Source: Parelaphostrongylus tenuis (Eukaryota; Nematoda; Chromadorea; Rhabditida; Metastrongylidae). Taken from it: DNA of 64,000 nt. Of the stretch, positions 46,847 to 56,700 are shown piece by piece. The notes beneath the pieces were generated by a model. The model made no database searches. It had not been told where the DNA came from and saw only the letters and a list, made by a program, of their open reading frames with translations. The position numbers were made by a program, and so were the translations under genes. Location of the stretch: assembly GCA_019055375.1 (NCBI GenBank), contig JAHQIW010006039.1, positions 1 to 64,000 of the forward strand, read 5' to 3'. Numbering within the stretch: position 1 is the stretch's first letter; each line of letters starts with the position of its first letter.

Positions 46847-47197
46847 TAATCACCATCATAACCAATGACAAGCAATCACTTGCTAGGCAAAGACTGGATG
46901 TCTTCTCCTCAGAAAGAATGAGGCTGGCGATCAAAGAAGTCGATGAGGTCATTTTCAAGATGGCTGCAGCCTTTCGATTTATCCCCACAGATTTTGCTTT
47001 AGGGCGCCGGAGAGACGATAGTCCAATGGATCAATATCAGGTCTACATGGTAGATGTGGTACCGTCGTGCAGCTCAGTTTCTCGAAAGAAATATGAAGAA
47101 TCGACTCTACAATGTGAGCTAATCGGTCGACTCGGTGGTGAGGTGTTCATCGAGACATCACTTTGAGGTACCCTCTTTCATCCAGATGGAGAGCGAT

Positions 47198-47480
47198 GGT
47201 GCCGCGGCCGTATCCAAGCGTCTAGCTAAAGCTACAAGGACATTCTCCAGCATATCAAAGCTTTTCAGCATTAACCCGACTTGAAATATAGAAACTCAAA
47301 CTCTCTCCGGCAGTCAACAGAAACGCCTCATGGAACGCCACATCCAGGCTATCCTTAAGATTGCAACGGGACTCGCTCAACCAGTATTCGACGTCGTTCA
47401 ACAAGAAGACGAAAAAAACGGATTGAATGCTTGATGTACCCCGCACAGTGAGAAAAAACTTCGTGAAAACGGATGAGTAA
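47198..47480 (+). repeat. tRNA-derived SINE-like repeat, family S4 (diverged head)
   Basis: The body from 47290 (CTCTCCGGCAGTCAACAG, CATGGAACGCCACATCCAGGC, ATTGCAA.GGGACTCGC, then AAGACGAAAAA) matches 57060-57245 closely. The upstream part (GTGCCGCGGCCGTATCCAAGCG) probably is the degraded head. Confidence 0.65.
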
Positions 47481-47637
47481 AGTGCTAAAAATAAAAGAAC
47501 TAGAAAAAAAAACGGATAGAACAACTGTGCGAAAGAAATGACGGAAAACTCCGACATAAGCTCTAATAAAATCAAGTCATAAAACACTCGAAATAAAGAT
47601 ATAATCAAATCATAACATTTGAAAGAGCCATTGCAAA

Positions 47638-47945
47638 CAAAAAAAAAGAAGAAAGAAGGAAGAAAAAGAGGTAGAAAGGAGAAGAGGAAAACAGGAAGAG
47701 AGGAAAAGAGAAGATAAAATAGAAAAAGGAGAAAAGAGGAAAGAAGGAAAAGAGGAGGACATGAAAATATAAAAAGGGGAAAGAGGAAAGAGGAGGAGAA
47801 AGAGGGAGGGAAAAGAGGGAGAAAGGAAAAGAGGAGGACAGGAAAAGAGGGAGAAAAAACTGGAGAGAGAGAAAAGGAGGAAAAGAGGAAGAGAGGAAAA
47901 GAGGAGAAGAGAGAAAAGAAAGGAGGGAAAAAAAGAAGAAGAATA
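47638..47945. repeat. Long polypurine (GA-rich) tract, about 300 bp
   Basis: The plus strand is almost wholly A and G (GAAGGAAGAAAAAGAGG-type), with very few pyrimidines. A 232-aa open frame on the minus strand through it is Ser/Phe/Leu/Pro-rich low complexity and is not a gene. Mirror-symmetric purine tracts of this kind can form triplex DNA. Confidence 0.9.
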
Positions 47946-48194
47946 CTTAACAATGAGAACCGTCCGACCTCAACACCACGTGAAAATTGCCTGGGAAGCT
48001 CCCATCGCCACTGGTGTAAAATCAGCTAGAAAATTAGTATACAGTATACGCAACGCCTGCAAATCTAAAATATTTGCCAACAATTTATTATTGGAGCACG
48101 TTTTCGCCTGCCTTATCGTGGGATTCGAACGACCCCAGGCGGTTGTAGTAGATTGAGGTCTGCAACTAAGACCCGCCGATATGGAGTGGGCAAT

Positions 48195-48268
48195 GGTCGC
48201 CATGGTACAACGGTAATATGCGCCACCGATATGGGTGTAACGCGGGTTCGACTCCCGATCGAGACTGA
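48195..48268 (+). repeat. tRNA-like repeat head with perfect A and B boxes
   Basis: The A box TGGTACAACGG (48203-48213) and the B box GGTTCGACTCC (48245-48255) lie 31 bp apart, as in a tRNA gene. A GACTGAAAGTTTTGCAGCG tail like that of the palindromic family follows. The acceptor strands do not pair well, so this is a SINE head rather than a tRNA gene. Confidence 0.6.
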
Positions 48269-48289
48269 AAGTTTTGCAGCGTCACCAGC

Positions 48290-48478
48290 ATCCTTAGATA
48301 TTAGGGATAAAGGAGTAAAGCTCTTGCTGCTATCATCCCCGACAAGTCTGGTACCAGCAGTCACACGACGCTAGAGGGATAGAGGGTTTAGTGAGGCTTG
48401 AGCACCGGGTTGAACCATCGACCACTGATTGATCGAAGTGTGTCGCAGATCTCTCTAACCACTGCGTCACACGCGCTC
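48290..48478 (-). repeat. tRNA-derived SINE-like repeat, family S1
   Basis: The minus strand begins GAGCGCGTGTGACGCAGTGGTTAGAG and continues with GATGGTTCAACCC (B box), CTCACTAAACCC, CTGGTACCAGACTTGTC, and an end with GAGCTTTACTCCTTTATCCC. It abuts the plus-strand tRNA-like unit at 48195-48268. Confidence 0.75.
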
Positions 48479-48714
48479 TTTTCTTGTTTATAATTGAATA
48501 AATTTCAAATGGTCCCTAAATGGAGTGCAGAGTCCTGTGTCTTTTGCATGCGGTCCTTGTCAACCATATGTCATCTGGACGACGGTGTGCATTTCACATT
48601 TCTGCTTGCCTTTTCGGATTCCCAAAGAGAACATGGTCTTTAGCTCCATTCTCTCGACAAACCGCTCTTTAAGTAGCGAAGACCTTCGACCGACTGACTT
48701 ACACGGACCCACGC

Positions 48715-48914
48715 TGGTGGACACGCCCGGCGTGGGAACGACTCCACCTCCTCTGCCCCAATTAGCCCCGCCTACAGTACTAGTTTTCGTGGCAACACCG
48801 CACACGAATTAGTCCAAAACATAGCTGCGGGTATTGTAACGAAAAGTAAGTACTGTGTTCGGCGACTAATCGGGGTAGGGGAGTTTGAGTCGTGGCAAAC
48901 ACGCCCAGCGTGGG
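48715..48914. repeat. Inverted repeat, arms of about 65 bp
   Basis: The left arm (48715-48785) holds CACGCCCGGCGTGGG, AACGACTCCACCTCC and CC-AATTAGCCCCGCC. The right arm (48848-48914) is its approximate reverse complement (GACTAATCGGGG, GGGGAGTTTGAGTCGT) and ends in CACGCCCAGCGTGGG, which is itself palindromic, so it appears in both arms. The family is unknown. Confidence 0.6.
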
Positions 48915-49009
48915 AATCCGGAAGTCAGCCGGCTAAAAAAGATAATTTAGACGCTTTGTTATTCGTGTTCACAGTGTTAGCCTTTCCACTGGCGGATCAT
49001 AGTACTTTC

Positions 49010-49195
49010 AGTATTGTCGTTTATCGTCTGTCGTAAAATGCTTGAGCTCGTCTCCTGCAATCTCGAGGATAGCCTGGTTGTGACGTTCCGCAGGACATTC
49101 GTTGGTGACCGCCAGCGAATGATGGGAGGTGAGAACCGGCACCACGCGTAGCGCGACGAGCATTACAACCACTCGGACACGGCTCCCCAGCAAAG
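49010..49195 (-). repeat. tRNA-derived SINE-like repeat, family S4
   Basis: The minus strand begins GGAGCCGTGTCCGAGTGGTTG (A-box-like), then GCCGGTTCTCACC (B-box-like), then AACCAGGCTATCCTCGAGATTGCAGG. The last phrase is nearly identical to the copy at 57000-57245. Confidence 0.65.
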
Positions 49196-49404
49196 CCTCA
49201 AACAATTTATATATAAACTTCGGCTAGAAGTACACTTAAGCACTCAGTAGTACGATCTGTGCTTTCTTGCCAATTGCTTCTTTTGCTGTAGAAACTTCTT
49301 TTATGCAACGAATTTCGTTCTCGTTGGATAGCATCGCTAGCGAACACTTGTGATAAGCATCTTCAAAGAGAATCCATCATCTACAAGTGAGCATTTACAG
49401 AGGC

Positions 49405-49625
49405 TTGTATGGCGCAGTGTTTAGAGGTGCCTGAGGCGCATGTGCAGGCAAAGGTTGGATCTCGCACCCAAGGCTCACCGATCTTCGCTGCGGGATTGGC
49501 GATATGGTACCAGACTTGCCACGTTGGGCAGCAGTACTGACGTGGTACTTTGGTAAGTCACCAGATATGCATTTGAAACATTGAGTTTCTGAAACGAAGC
49601 TATCGTTCAGTTAGAGCAGAATGAA
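49405..49625 (+). repeat. tRNA-derived SINE-like repeat, family S1
   Basis: TATGGCGCAGTGTTTAGAGG is the A box region, GGTTGGATCTCGC the B box. The body has CAAGGCTCACCG, GATATGGTACCAGACTTG, and GTCACCAGATATGCA. Confidence 0.75.
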
Positions 49626-49756
49626 CGATTGTTGGTAATGAAGAGATTGCTCTATATATCTCCTTTTAGAGGCACTGTCAGATTGCGTGAAATAGTCGGA
49701 GAACTTTTTTGTAATCATCATAAAGACTACTTTCAGAATATATGTATTCACAGAGA

Positions 49757-50065
49757 AGAGCGGTTAGCACAGCGATAATGAGGCCGTTCATCATAATCAG
49801 GATGCTGGTTCCACCACGCATCGGCCCCCACCAGACCCCTCATTCTTCCATTCTGAGCAAATTGGTACCATATTTGTAGGAGACAAGCTGACTCACTTCA
49901 AGAGGTGGAATCTCCAGCATAGTTATCGTAGGATTTCGAGAAGAATTGACTCGACCAACATTCAACGGTAGTTGTGGCGAAATCCTTCTCAAGCGTTAGC
50001 CGAATCGACACGAGGACATTCATGGATAACGGATGCCAACTGACGAATCGTGGGAACTGCACATT
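49757..50065 (+). repeat. tRNA-derived SINE-like repeat, family S5, copy 2
   Basis: The head AGCGGTTAGCACAGCGATAATG and the B-box-like CTGGTTCCACC are followed by TTGACTCGACCAACATTCAACGG and CATTCATGGATAACGGATGCC, which are shared with 19557-19935. Confidence 0.65.
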
Positions 50066-50157
50066 ATGCCACCTGTGATATCGGGTACTGTGATGAAAAT
50101 AAGTAATCTTTAGAGATGTGTGTAAGTAATTCTATGTACATACGGTCACGAATAGGA

Positions 50158-50385
50158 GCACGTGAAGCGCGATGGTTAGAGGAGTCCTGTGACACACAAA
50201 GTGAATGGTCCGATCACGCACACGAGCCATGACTGCAAATTGTTACCCGAGTTGTCTTGGACGATAACAGCACTGCTTGACAAATCCGTAGACCTCCGCG
50301 AGTCGTTACAAAGGCCAGATATGCATTCATTCACATCAAGCGATGCTTGCTCAAGTCGAATGCGTGGCCCAACCCTCATGGACTA
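50158..50385 (+). repeat. tRNA-derived SINE-like repeat, family S1
   Basis: AGCGCGATGGTTAGAGGAG is the A-box region, GGTCCGATCACGC the degraded B box. Later phrases AAAGGCCAGATATGCATTCA and CAAGCGATGCTTG follow the family pattern. Confidence 0.7.
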
Positions 50386-51400
50386 AACAATGTCAGAAAA
50401 TTCATCTTCCTTATCTTATGACTACAATACACCTCATGATCGGATACATTCAATAATTTGCTGGTTAATGTACGCTTCCAGATTCGGAAGTCATCGGTAC
50501 CGTCTCAATGATTCAAGACGTTACACAAACTTGACAAGTGGTATTCAGAGCAAGCGTGTTGTCATGACGACGTGATGTGAATGGAGGACTCAACGAGGTC
50601 ACACAGGCAGCCCTTAGAACTGCATAAGTCCTTCCAGAAAGCCCAAATTTCTCTACTCATCACTTCAACATCTCTTTGAAGATCTGATTACACTTTTCCA
50701 ACAGTTCAGCCAACGAAGTCCATATACTACTTAGAACCACAGTTCATAGGTCCCGTCCAAGAATTCACTAAATTGATTTCGACCGTATATTTATTTAGTG
50801 TCATGTTCAATTCGTAATTTTTCGTACTGATGTCACTAGTCAATTTAAGTCAAATTGATCTCACTCAAACATACCGGCTTTACAAATTGGAACGCCATGT
50901 GTTCAAGATGGTATTGGTGGCGGTGACACTCGCTCGAATAGTGGGAGGGTGAAGAACACTGCATAGTGTCTGCTTTTTATTACCTACAAATCGCAGAATC
51001 TGAATGTGTTCCTAACAAATATTGTGCTTTGCTAACAGTGCTTTTTTTCTGCCATAAATCTAGTAACTGTTTTGAATAACAGTTTCAGAAGTTAAGATAT
51101 GCTGAATCTCATCGACATGCTAGGAAATAGGAGTTTATAAAGCGAATGGCCCAGAACAAGACCTTTCTATTACTGATTAACGGTCATATTGAGTCAGCAG
51201 AGGTATGAACAATAGTTTTCTCACATGATATTCCAAGCAATCCCTAATGAGACACAACTAAGTGTACGGATTTCGCTACACATACGACTGCACATTTCTG
51301 TCGAAATATAAAGATTGCAGTAGGAAACTGCTCCTTAGGTTTGCAATCTCAAAAACCATATCTAGAAGCCTTATTGCTTTTTCGAGCTCTTTTCTTATAT
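50386..51400. other. No gene seen
   Basis: AT-rich with short frames. No repeat was recognised with confidence. Confidence 0.45.
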
Positions 51401-51401
51401 T

Positions 51402-51946
51402 ATGGACCGCATAGTGGAACGACTACCTCAGGAATTTAGTGTGCTTCACTCTTACTTATATAGCAATTACTTTATTTTACACGATCCGCGATCACACTTT
51501 ACTGTGCGAATCCCAACACTTTCTCATTTCGATTTGTTTATTCCTCTACAAAGTTCTTTTGAACATTTAAGTATTACTTCGGTCGCTGCTAGGAGATATC
51601 CTTTTCTGTACAAGTGTCGAAGAATGCTGAACGAAACAGTTCTCCTCGCAGTCTCAAAAGTCGTCGAATAAAAGCTTTTTTAGACGTTCAGTTGACTAAT
51701 TGCAAGAGAGTGCTAGAAAAGGGGATCAAGTTAGAGTTCTGCTTATCATCGTTCTCCTTGATACACCGCATCACCAACGAGTGTACTACTCTGTCCACTC
51801 TCTCATCTTTGCTGATAATGGATTACGAAATCTACATTGATTTTGATGCGTATTTCGATTTCACGCTAGTGACACGATTTGAGTATTGGCCAGTCACACT
51901 GAAACTAGTTGGTTTTGAAAGGGCTCGAAGTAGACTTCCACTCTAG
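51402..51946 (+). CDS. Unassigned coding-like stretch in two overlapping frames
   Basis: A frame of 89 codons (51402-51671, ATG start) is followed by a second frame running to 51946; the two overlap at 51614-51671. The stretch could be one decayed or frameshifted reading frame, or chance. It is rich in Phe, Leu, Ser and Tyr with no motif I can name. A further open stretch of 66 codons runs from the acceptor-like CTCTGCAG at about 52067 to a stop at 52266. No homology was recognised and no splice donor links these pieces convincingly. Confidence 0.2.
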
Positions 51947-52269
51947 ATACGTTCCTACTCTTCTTGGGTGCATCTTTTATAGTCGTAGGTAAACTTTTTT
52001 CTTTCATTTTATTTATTTAAATTGAAAATATTTCAAAAGTCATGGTGGGCTTTTTGTTGCTCTGCAGCTGACTGAAAGAGCTTTGAAACAGTTGTTCAGA
52101 ATTTATGTTAAGATTAGATACACGCGTATGAGCATGTCTGTCCTAAAATATCCATGGGAATGTCGCCGATGTCACTTAAAGCAAAAGACGATTGATATCA
52201 GATTCTACCAACAAAAAAGTGCGCTCATCGAAGAACTGACAACTCAAAACAATAACCTACTGAAATGAA

Positions 52270-53724
52270 ATGGATGAACCTTGACTCTAGCGATTCTCTG
52301 CTTCCGATGAAAGCGTTACGGAAAATCTAGTGTTATGAAAGAATTGGTGTTATGGCTCGTTATTCGTTGACTGTCGATAATTTCACGATAAGTGGAGTAA
52401 TTAGAAATACGAAGACTCAACAGATTCATAGGCCGTTTCATTTAATATCTTTTTGAGCGCATTAATACTACTTCTGTATCATTAACTTTTACGTGATCAC
52501 ACATCAAATGTCTTCAAAACATCATCATTTCATGCATTGGATTCGTTTCCTCGCATCCACATACCACGAAGGTCTTCAAACTTTACGTGTGGATGTGACT
52601 ATAGATATTTGGTCTTTCTCATGTACCCCATCAAGTGCTGCTCGAGTCACTTTCTAAAATCATGAATTAGCCGTGGCAGTGCGCTCTCGGGGCTTTATCA
52701 CAGGCAGTCCCCAGCTTTTATCGATGGCGAGGAGAAAGCTGATGAAAGACAAGTTTGCGACAGGTTCCTGACCGTGATGGATGCGAGATCTAATGAGCGT
52801 CGCGCGAGATTGAACTATACTGCAACTGTACTGAGCACCACCAAGAACTTCAGAAAAAAAAAACTTTTCGAGGACCAGAAAATAAACTTCAAGAAAAGTG
52901 TGACATGTATAGGTGTCACGTCGTTGTGAAAGTGTTGAATTTGTTTTGAATTCTCAATTGAGCGAAAAAGTTGGTTTCAAAATTTCCAATACATGCAACG
53001 TTACCGTAAGCAAAATATCCTATTCTGTAAGATCTCGAGTGTTTAGCCGCCCAAGTCGCCGAAATAATTGCATTAGCGAAGAAAAGGGGCAGAAAATAAA
53101 TTTATTAAGATTCTAGAAAGACAATCAAGATCAGCTTAGAACAAAATATAGTGTCTTTTCGACACAGTTTTACCATCTGGATGTCATTCCACTTACTAAG
53201 AATTCGCATTAATATTTCTAATTTTGGATGCATTGAAGACAATGAAACTCCTCGTAAACCGCGTTAAGAAATTCTTTTACAACATTATGGTTGATGATGC
53301 TGAGGTCGAAAGAACATATACTCATAAATAATATTCTACAAAATCGCTGCTGGAAGTTTAAGATGTGGATTAGTAAAAAATACCTTCCAATTAAGGAATT
53401 TCTACAGATTAGACAACTAGAAATGTCGTTCTATTCCATAGACCAAATTGCAGTGCATCTCACTTTTCGTTTTTTGCATTGTGTAGTTGACTAATCGTTC
53501 TTTACCATCATTTCTTTTGAAACAACACATCCATAAGACAGGCTATTACCAACACCATATTGAAAGGAAGAGGCCACTGTTACTTCTAACATTTAAAAAT
53601 CAAACATCAAATACTTTTTCAAGTTCTGTTATGAGACTCCAACCCCATTCTACAAACCTAAAGAAAAGTTAGAGATCTAATGAATTTTGAGAAACTAGAA
53701 AGCAAGGTATACAAGCGTTTTCAG
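52270..53724. other. Upstream region of the B9D1-like gene; first exon not located
   Basis: The B9D1-like coding exon at 53725 is preceded by a strong acceptor (GCGTTTTCAG), so an N-terminal exon should lie upstream. I searched for a short exon encoding the first beta strand of a B9 domain and did not find a convincing one. Confidence 0.4.
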
Positions 53725-56700
53725 TTTCCCGAAATTCCGTCACTATGTGTAAAGTTTTCCATGAGTTTCGGTCCCGACTGGAGTCACCTTTCCGGTGCTG
53801 TCGAAGGGTTGTCGGCCGTCTGCTATCGCGGTGATTCTCACCGATTCGTCCCAGATCTTACATTCACGGCTACCTTCTCGAGTACGAATCCGTTCAAGTG
53901 TAAGTTGATCTTATATCATTTCGATGAAGTAATAAAGTAATTAAAGTACTTCACGCAATTCGGATAATCTCAGTTCAAAGATAACCTATAATTTTTACAC
54001 ATAAAGATATTCAGCTCATACTTCCGCAACATCAATTTGTCTTTGTTGGAGGAACATGATGATCAACGACAATGTTTTTTTTTCTGTAAGCAGAACCTAA
54101 TAGATTATCGTAAAGACTGACCTTTGCCTAAGCGTTTGTCAGAACTGGGCGGTTCAGTAATCTAGATGACATTTTCCATTCTTTTACCACCCCTTTATCG
54201 CAATCTACTGTGCGGATATCACCACTTCTTGCATTCAAGTTGTCTCCTCGCAATCAAAATAGCGAAGACTTGGAAGATTTCGCGCATTGTTTCAATTAGT
54301 GCTTGAGAACTTCTTTTAGATTATCGGTCATATCAAATCTCTTTTACGATGTTGAAGATAGCCGAGCTAGGACGTTCCCACGTGATTGTAGACTAGGGGT
54401 TCCTAACGAGCGAACGCTCACGAAAACATATAAGACTAATTTCCTCACGCAGACCTTGTCGAATTGCTATCGTACTATGTAGATTTGCCTCAAACTCAGA
54501 CTTGAGTAATTAAACTGTTTATGACATATTCACAGCAATGATATAACAATAACAACGAACTAAAGACGATGAAGTTATAAAATTACGAAAATTACAACTT
54601 TTGATAGACTGAGGTGGTTCAGTGATCATCATAGCCAATATTGTTAGTTTTATCCATACAGTAGTGATTAAGTGAAATGATATTGACAGAGTGATATTAC
54701 ATGCATAATAGTTGGCTACAGCTACTACTATGTTAGAACCAATGGATATAAAAGTGAAAGCGACGAAGCGGAAGTGCAGAGAGTTCAAAGCTGAACAAGG
54801 TGGACCCTGCCTTACCAGAGCCGTAAGGGAACAAATAATCATGATCCATAGGAGTAATTCGCTGGGTGATCAGTTATGGTACAATGAGCTCGACTAGCGG
54901 ATATGGATTATTGACGAAGACCTAAGGGCGATATTCTACATGTTGAGCACAAGCTGTTCCGGATTTCAATGAGAAAAGAATTGTTAGGCGTCAAGACAAA
55001 AAAAAAGTTGAACCTATTTTCTTCGCTGTCCTCACAACTGGGGACAGTCCGACGGTCTGTAGTTGATTGTGATCCAATCGAGCACTGGCCCTCTAAATAC
55101 AAATTCTGAAGGGAAAATCCATAGAAACGTCGTCAACTACTGCGACTAATTAGTACAGCAACACTCTCGCGTCCTCTCATAAGGATGAATTGCATGAAGA
55201 ATACAAAAGTAATGAGCTGAGAGATTCAAAAAAAACAAGTAAGCTAAAAATTACCTTATGTAATATGACGAGCCAAGTGCTTCTCATTAAAAGCCTCACG
55301 CAACTGCTTGAAGGAAAATGGTCTAGTGTGAGAGAGAGCTTACGAAGTTGTGGGACTGGGCAGATTGTGCGAGGCGCGCGCTATCGCGCTGTTCTCCCCT
55401 CCTGAGCGAGGTAGCCAGAGATGCTGTTTGTCTCGATGATAGGACGAGCTATGACCTGAACAAATAAATATATAAGCACCTTAAGATCCTTACTGAAGTT
55501 GATGCTGGACTGATACTCACCAAAGGTCCATTAACAATTCTATTCCCAATTAACAACCATGTTTATTTGTCGTTTTTGTTAACCGGTATCATCTCAACAA
55601 ATCTCTTAGCTCCTGGGAGCACCGTTGAGACTTTCACAGCTCAGTACTGTTGCGCTCTCCATGCATCTCATTGGGAGGCATTCGTGACCTCCATAGTAGC
55701 GGAACTTTGTTGTGCACTTTGTTGATCTGCTCAGCGATTGGCGTCGGTAGAAATGTGATATCACCACCGATGACAACATCCGTCCACTTCAGTAACTTCG
55801 CACGACTACATTCACATCAGTGGCACACGTTCGACCATCATCTGTGGCAGGACGCTTTGCCGTCACATGTCGCCGTAGATAAAGCTGTCTCGTTCCTTGG
55901 ATGGGATCAATACAGATGCCCCTAATTATGGCTTCTGACGTGCACTCAGAGAATGACGTGGGTCATTGGAACGGTAGGGAGTTCAAATTGTGGCCCTTCA
56001 AATGCGAGGAAATTACTCGAGTAAACAGTGCACAATTTCAAGCCGTAATGGATGAAATAACCATGATTGATAGGAATGATGAGGTGAATGATTAACCATA
56101 GTACGATGGGCCATAGGAGTGAATTGCAGAAGTAGAATGATGGAGGTGGGCGGGGCGTGGTTAGAGACAAAGAAGCAGAGAGCTCACGAGAGAGTGCGCG
56201 ACTGAACATAGTGCAAGACGCGACGCGACGCGACGCGTGCGGGTTTTCCCGCCGTCATCGGCATGGTTCCGTTTGAAATTTGGCACGCTGCCAAACCATG
56301 CCAAAACTGCAGTAATGGCAAAAGGATGGAGAGCTTTCGGACGAGTTTCTCTGTATACGAACTTTTCAGAGGCTTTATAGATCACAAAAGATTTATTCTT
56401 TTTACTTAACCACTTATAGCGGTGGTATGATGTTATAAATGTATACCACAATATGTAGAGCGATGCGCAAAACTTTCGCGTCAGGCGGGACTAGAACCCG
56501 CACCTCACTCTTTCCGGGAATGCATCTATCCTATGCGCTATAGCATAGAAAGAGCGATGTATAAGATGGGCGTCAGTAGTGTAACGGATAGAGCACGCAT
56601 TCCCGGAAGGAGTGTGGTGCGGGTTCTAGTCCCGCCTCACGCGAAAGTTTTGCACATCGCTCTACACCTATACGTTTTTAGAGGTTTATTCATTGAGCAA

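Noticed and set aside
47255..47953. 232-aa open frame on the minus strand
   Set aside because: Most of it translates the polypurine tract into Ser/Phe/Leu/Pro runs; the rest covers an S4 repeat. It is low complexity, not a gene.
48195..48268. tRNA gene with perfect A and B boxes
   Set aside because: The acceptor strands do not pair and a SINE-type tail follows, so I kept it as a repeat head.
54863..54912. Candidate middle exon of B9D1 (SYGTMSSTSG, GYGLL)
   Set aside because: It fits by a few residues only. The exon at 56850-56946 matches fully, with correct phase at both ends, and the 54.86-kb stretch belongs to a short direct repeat.
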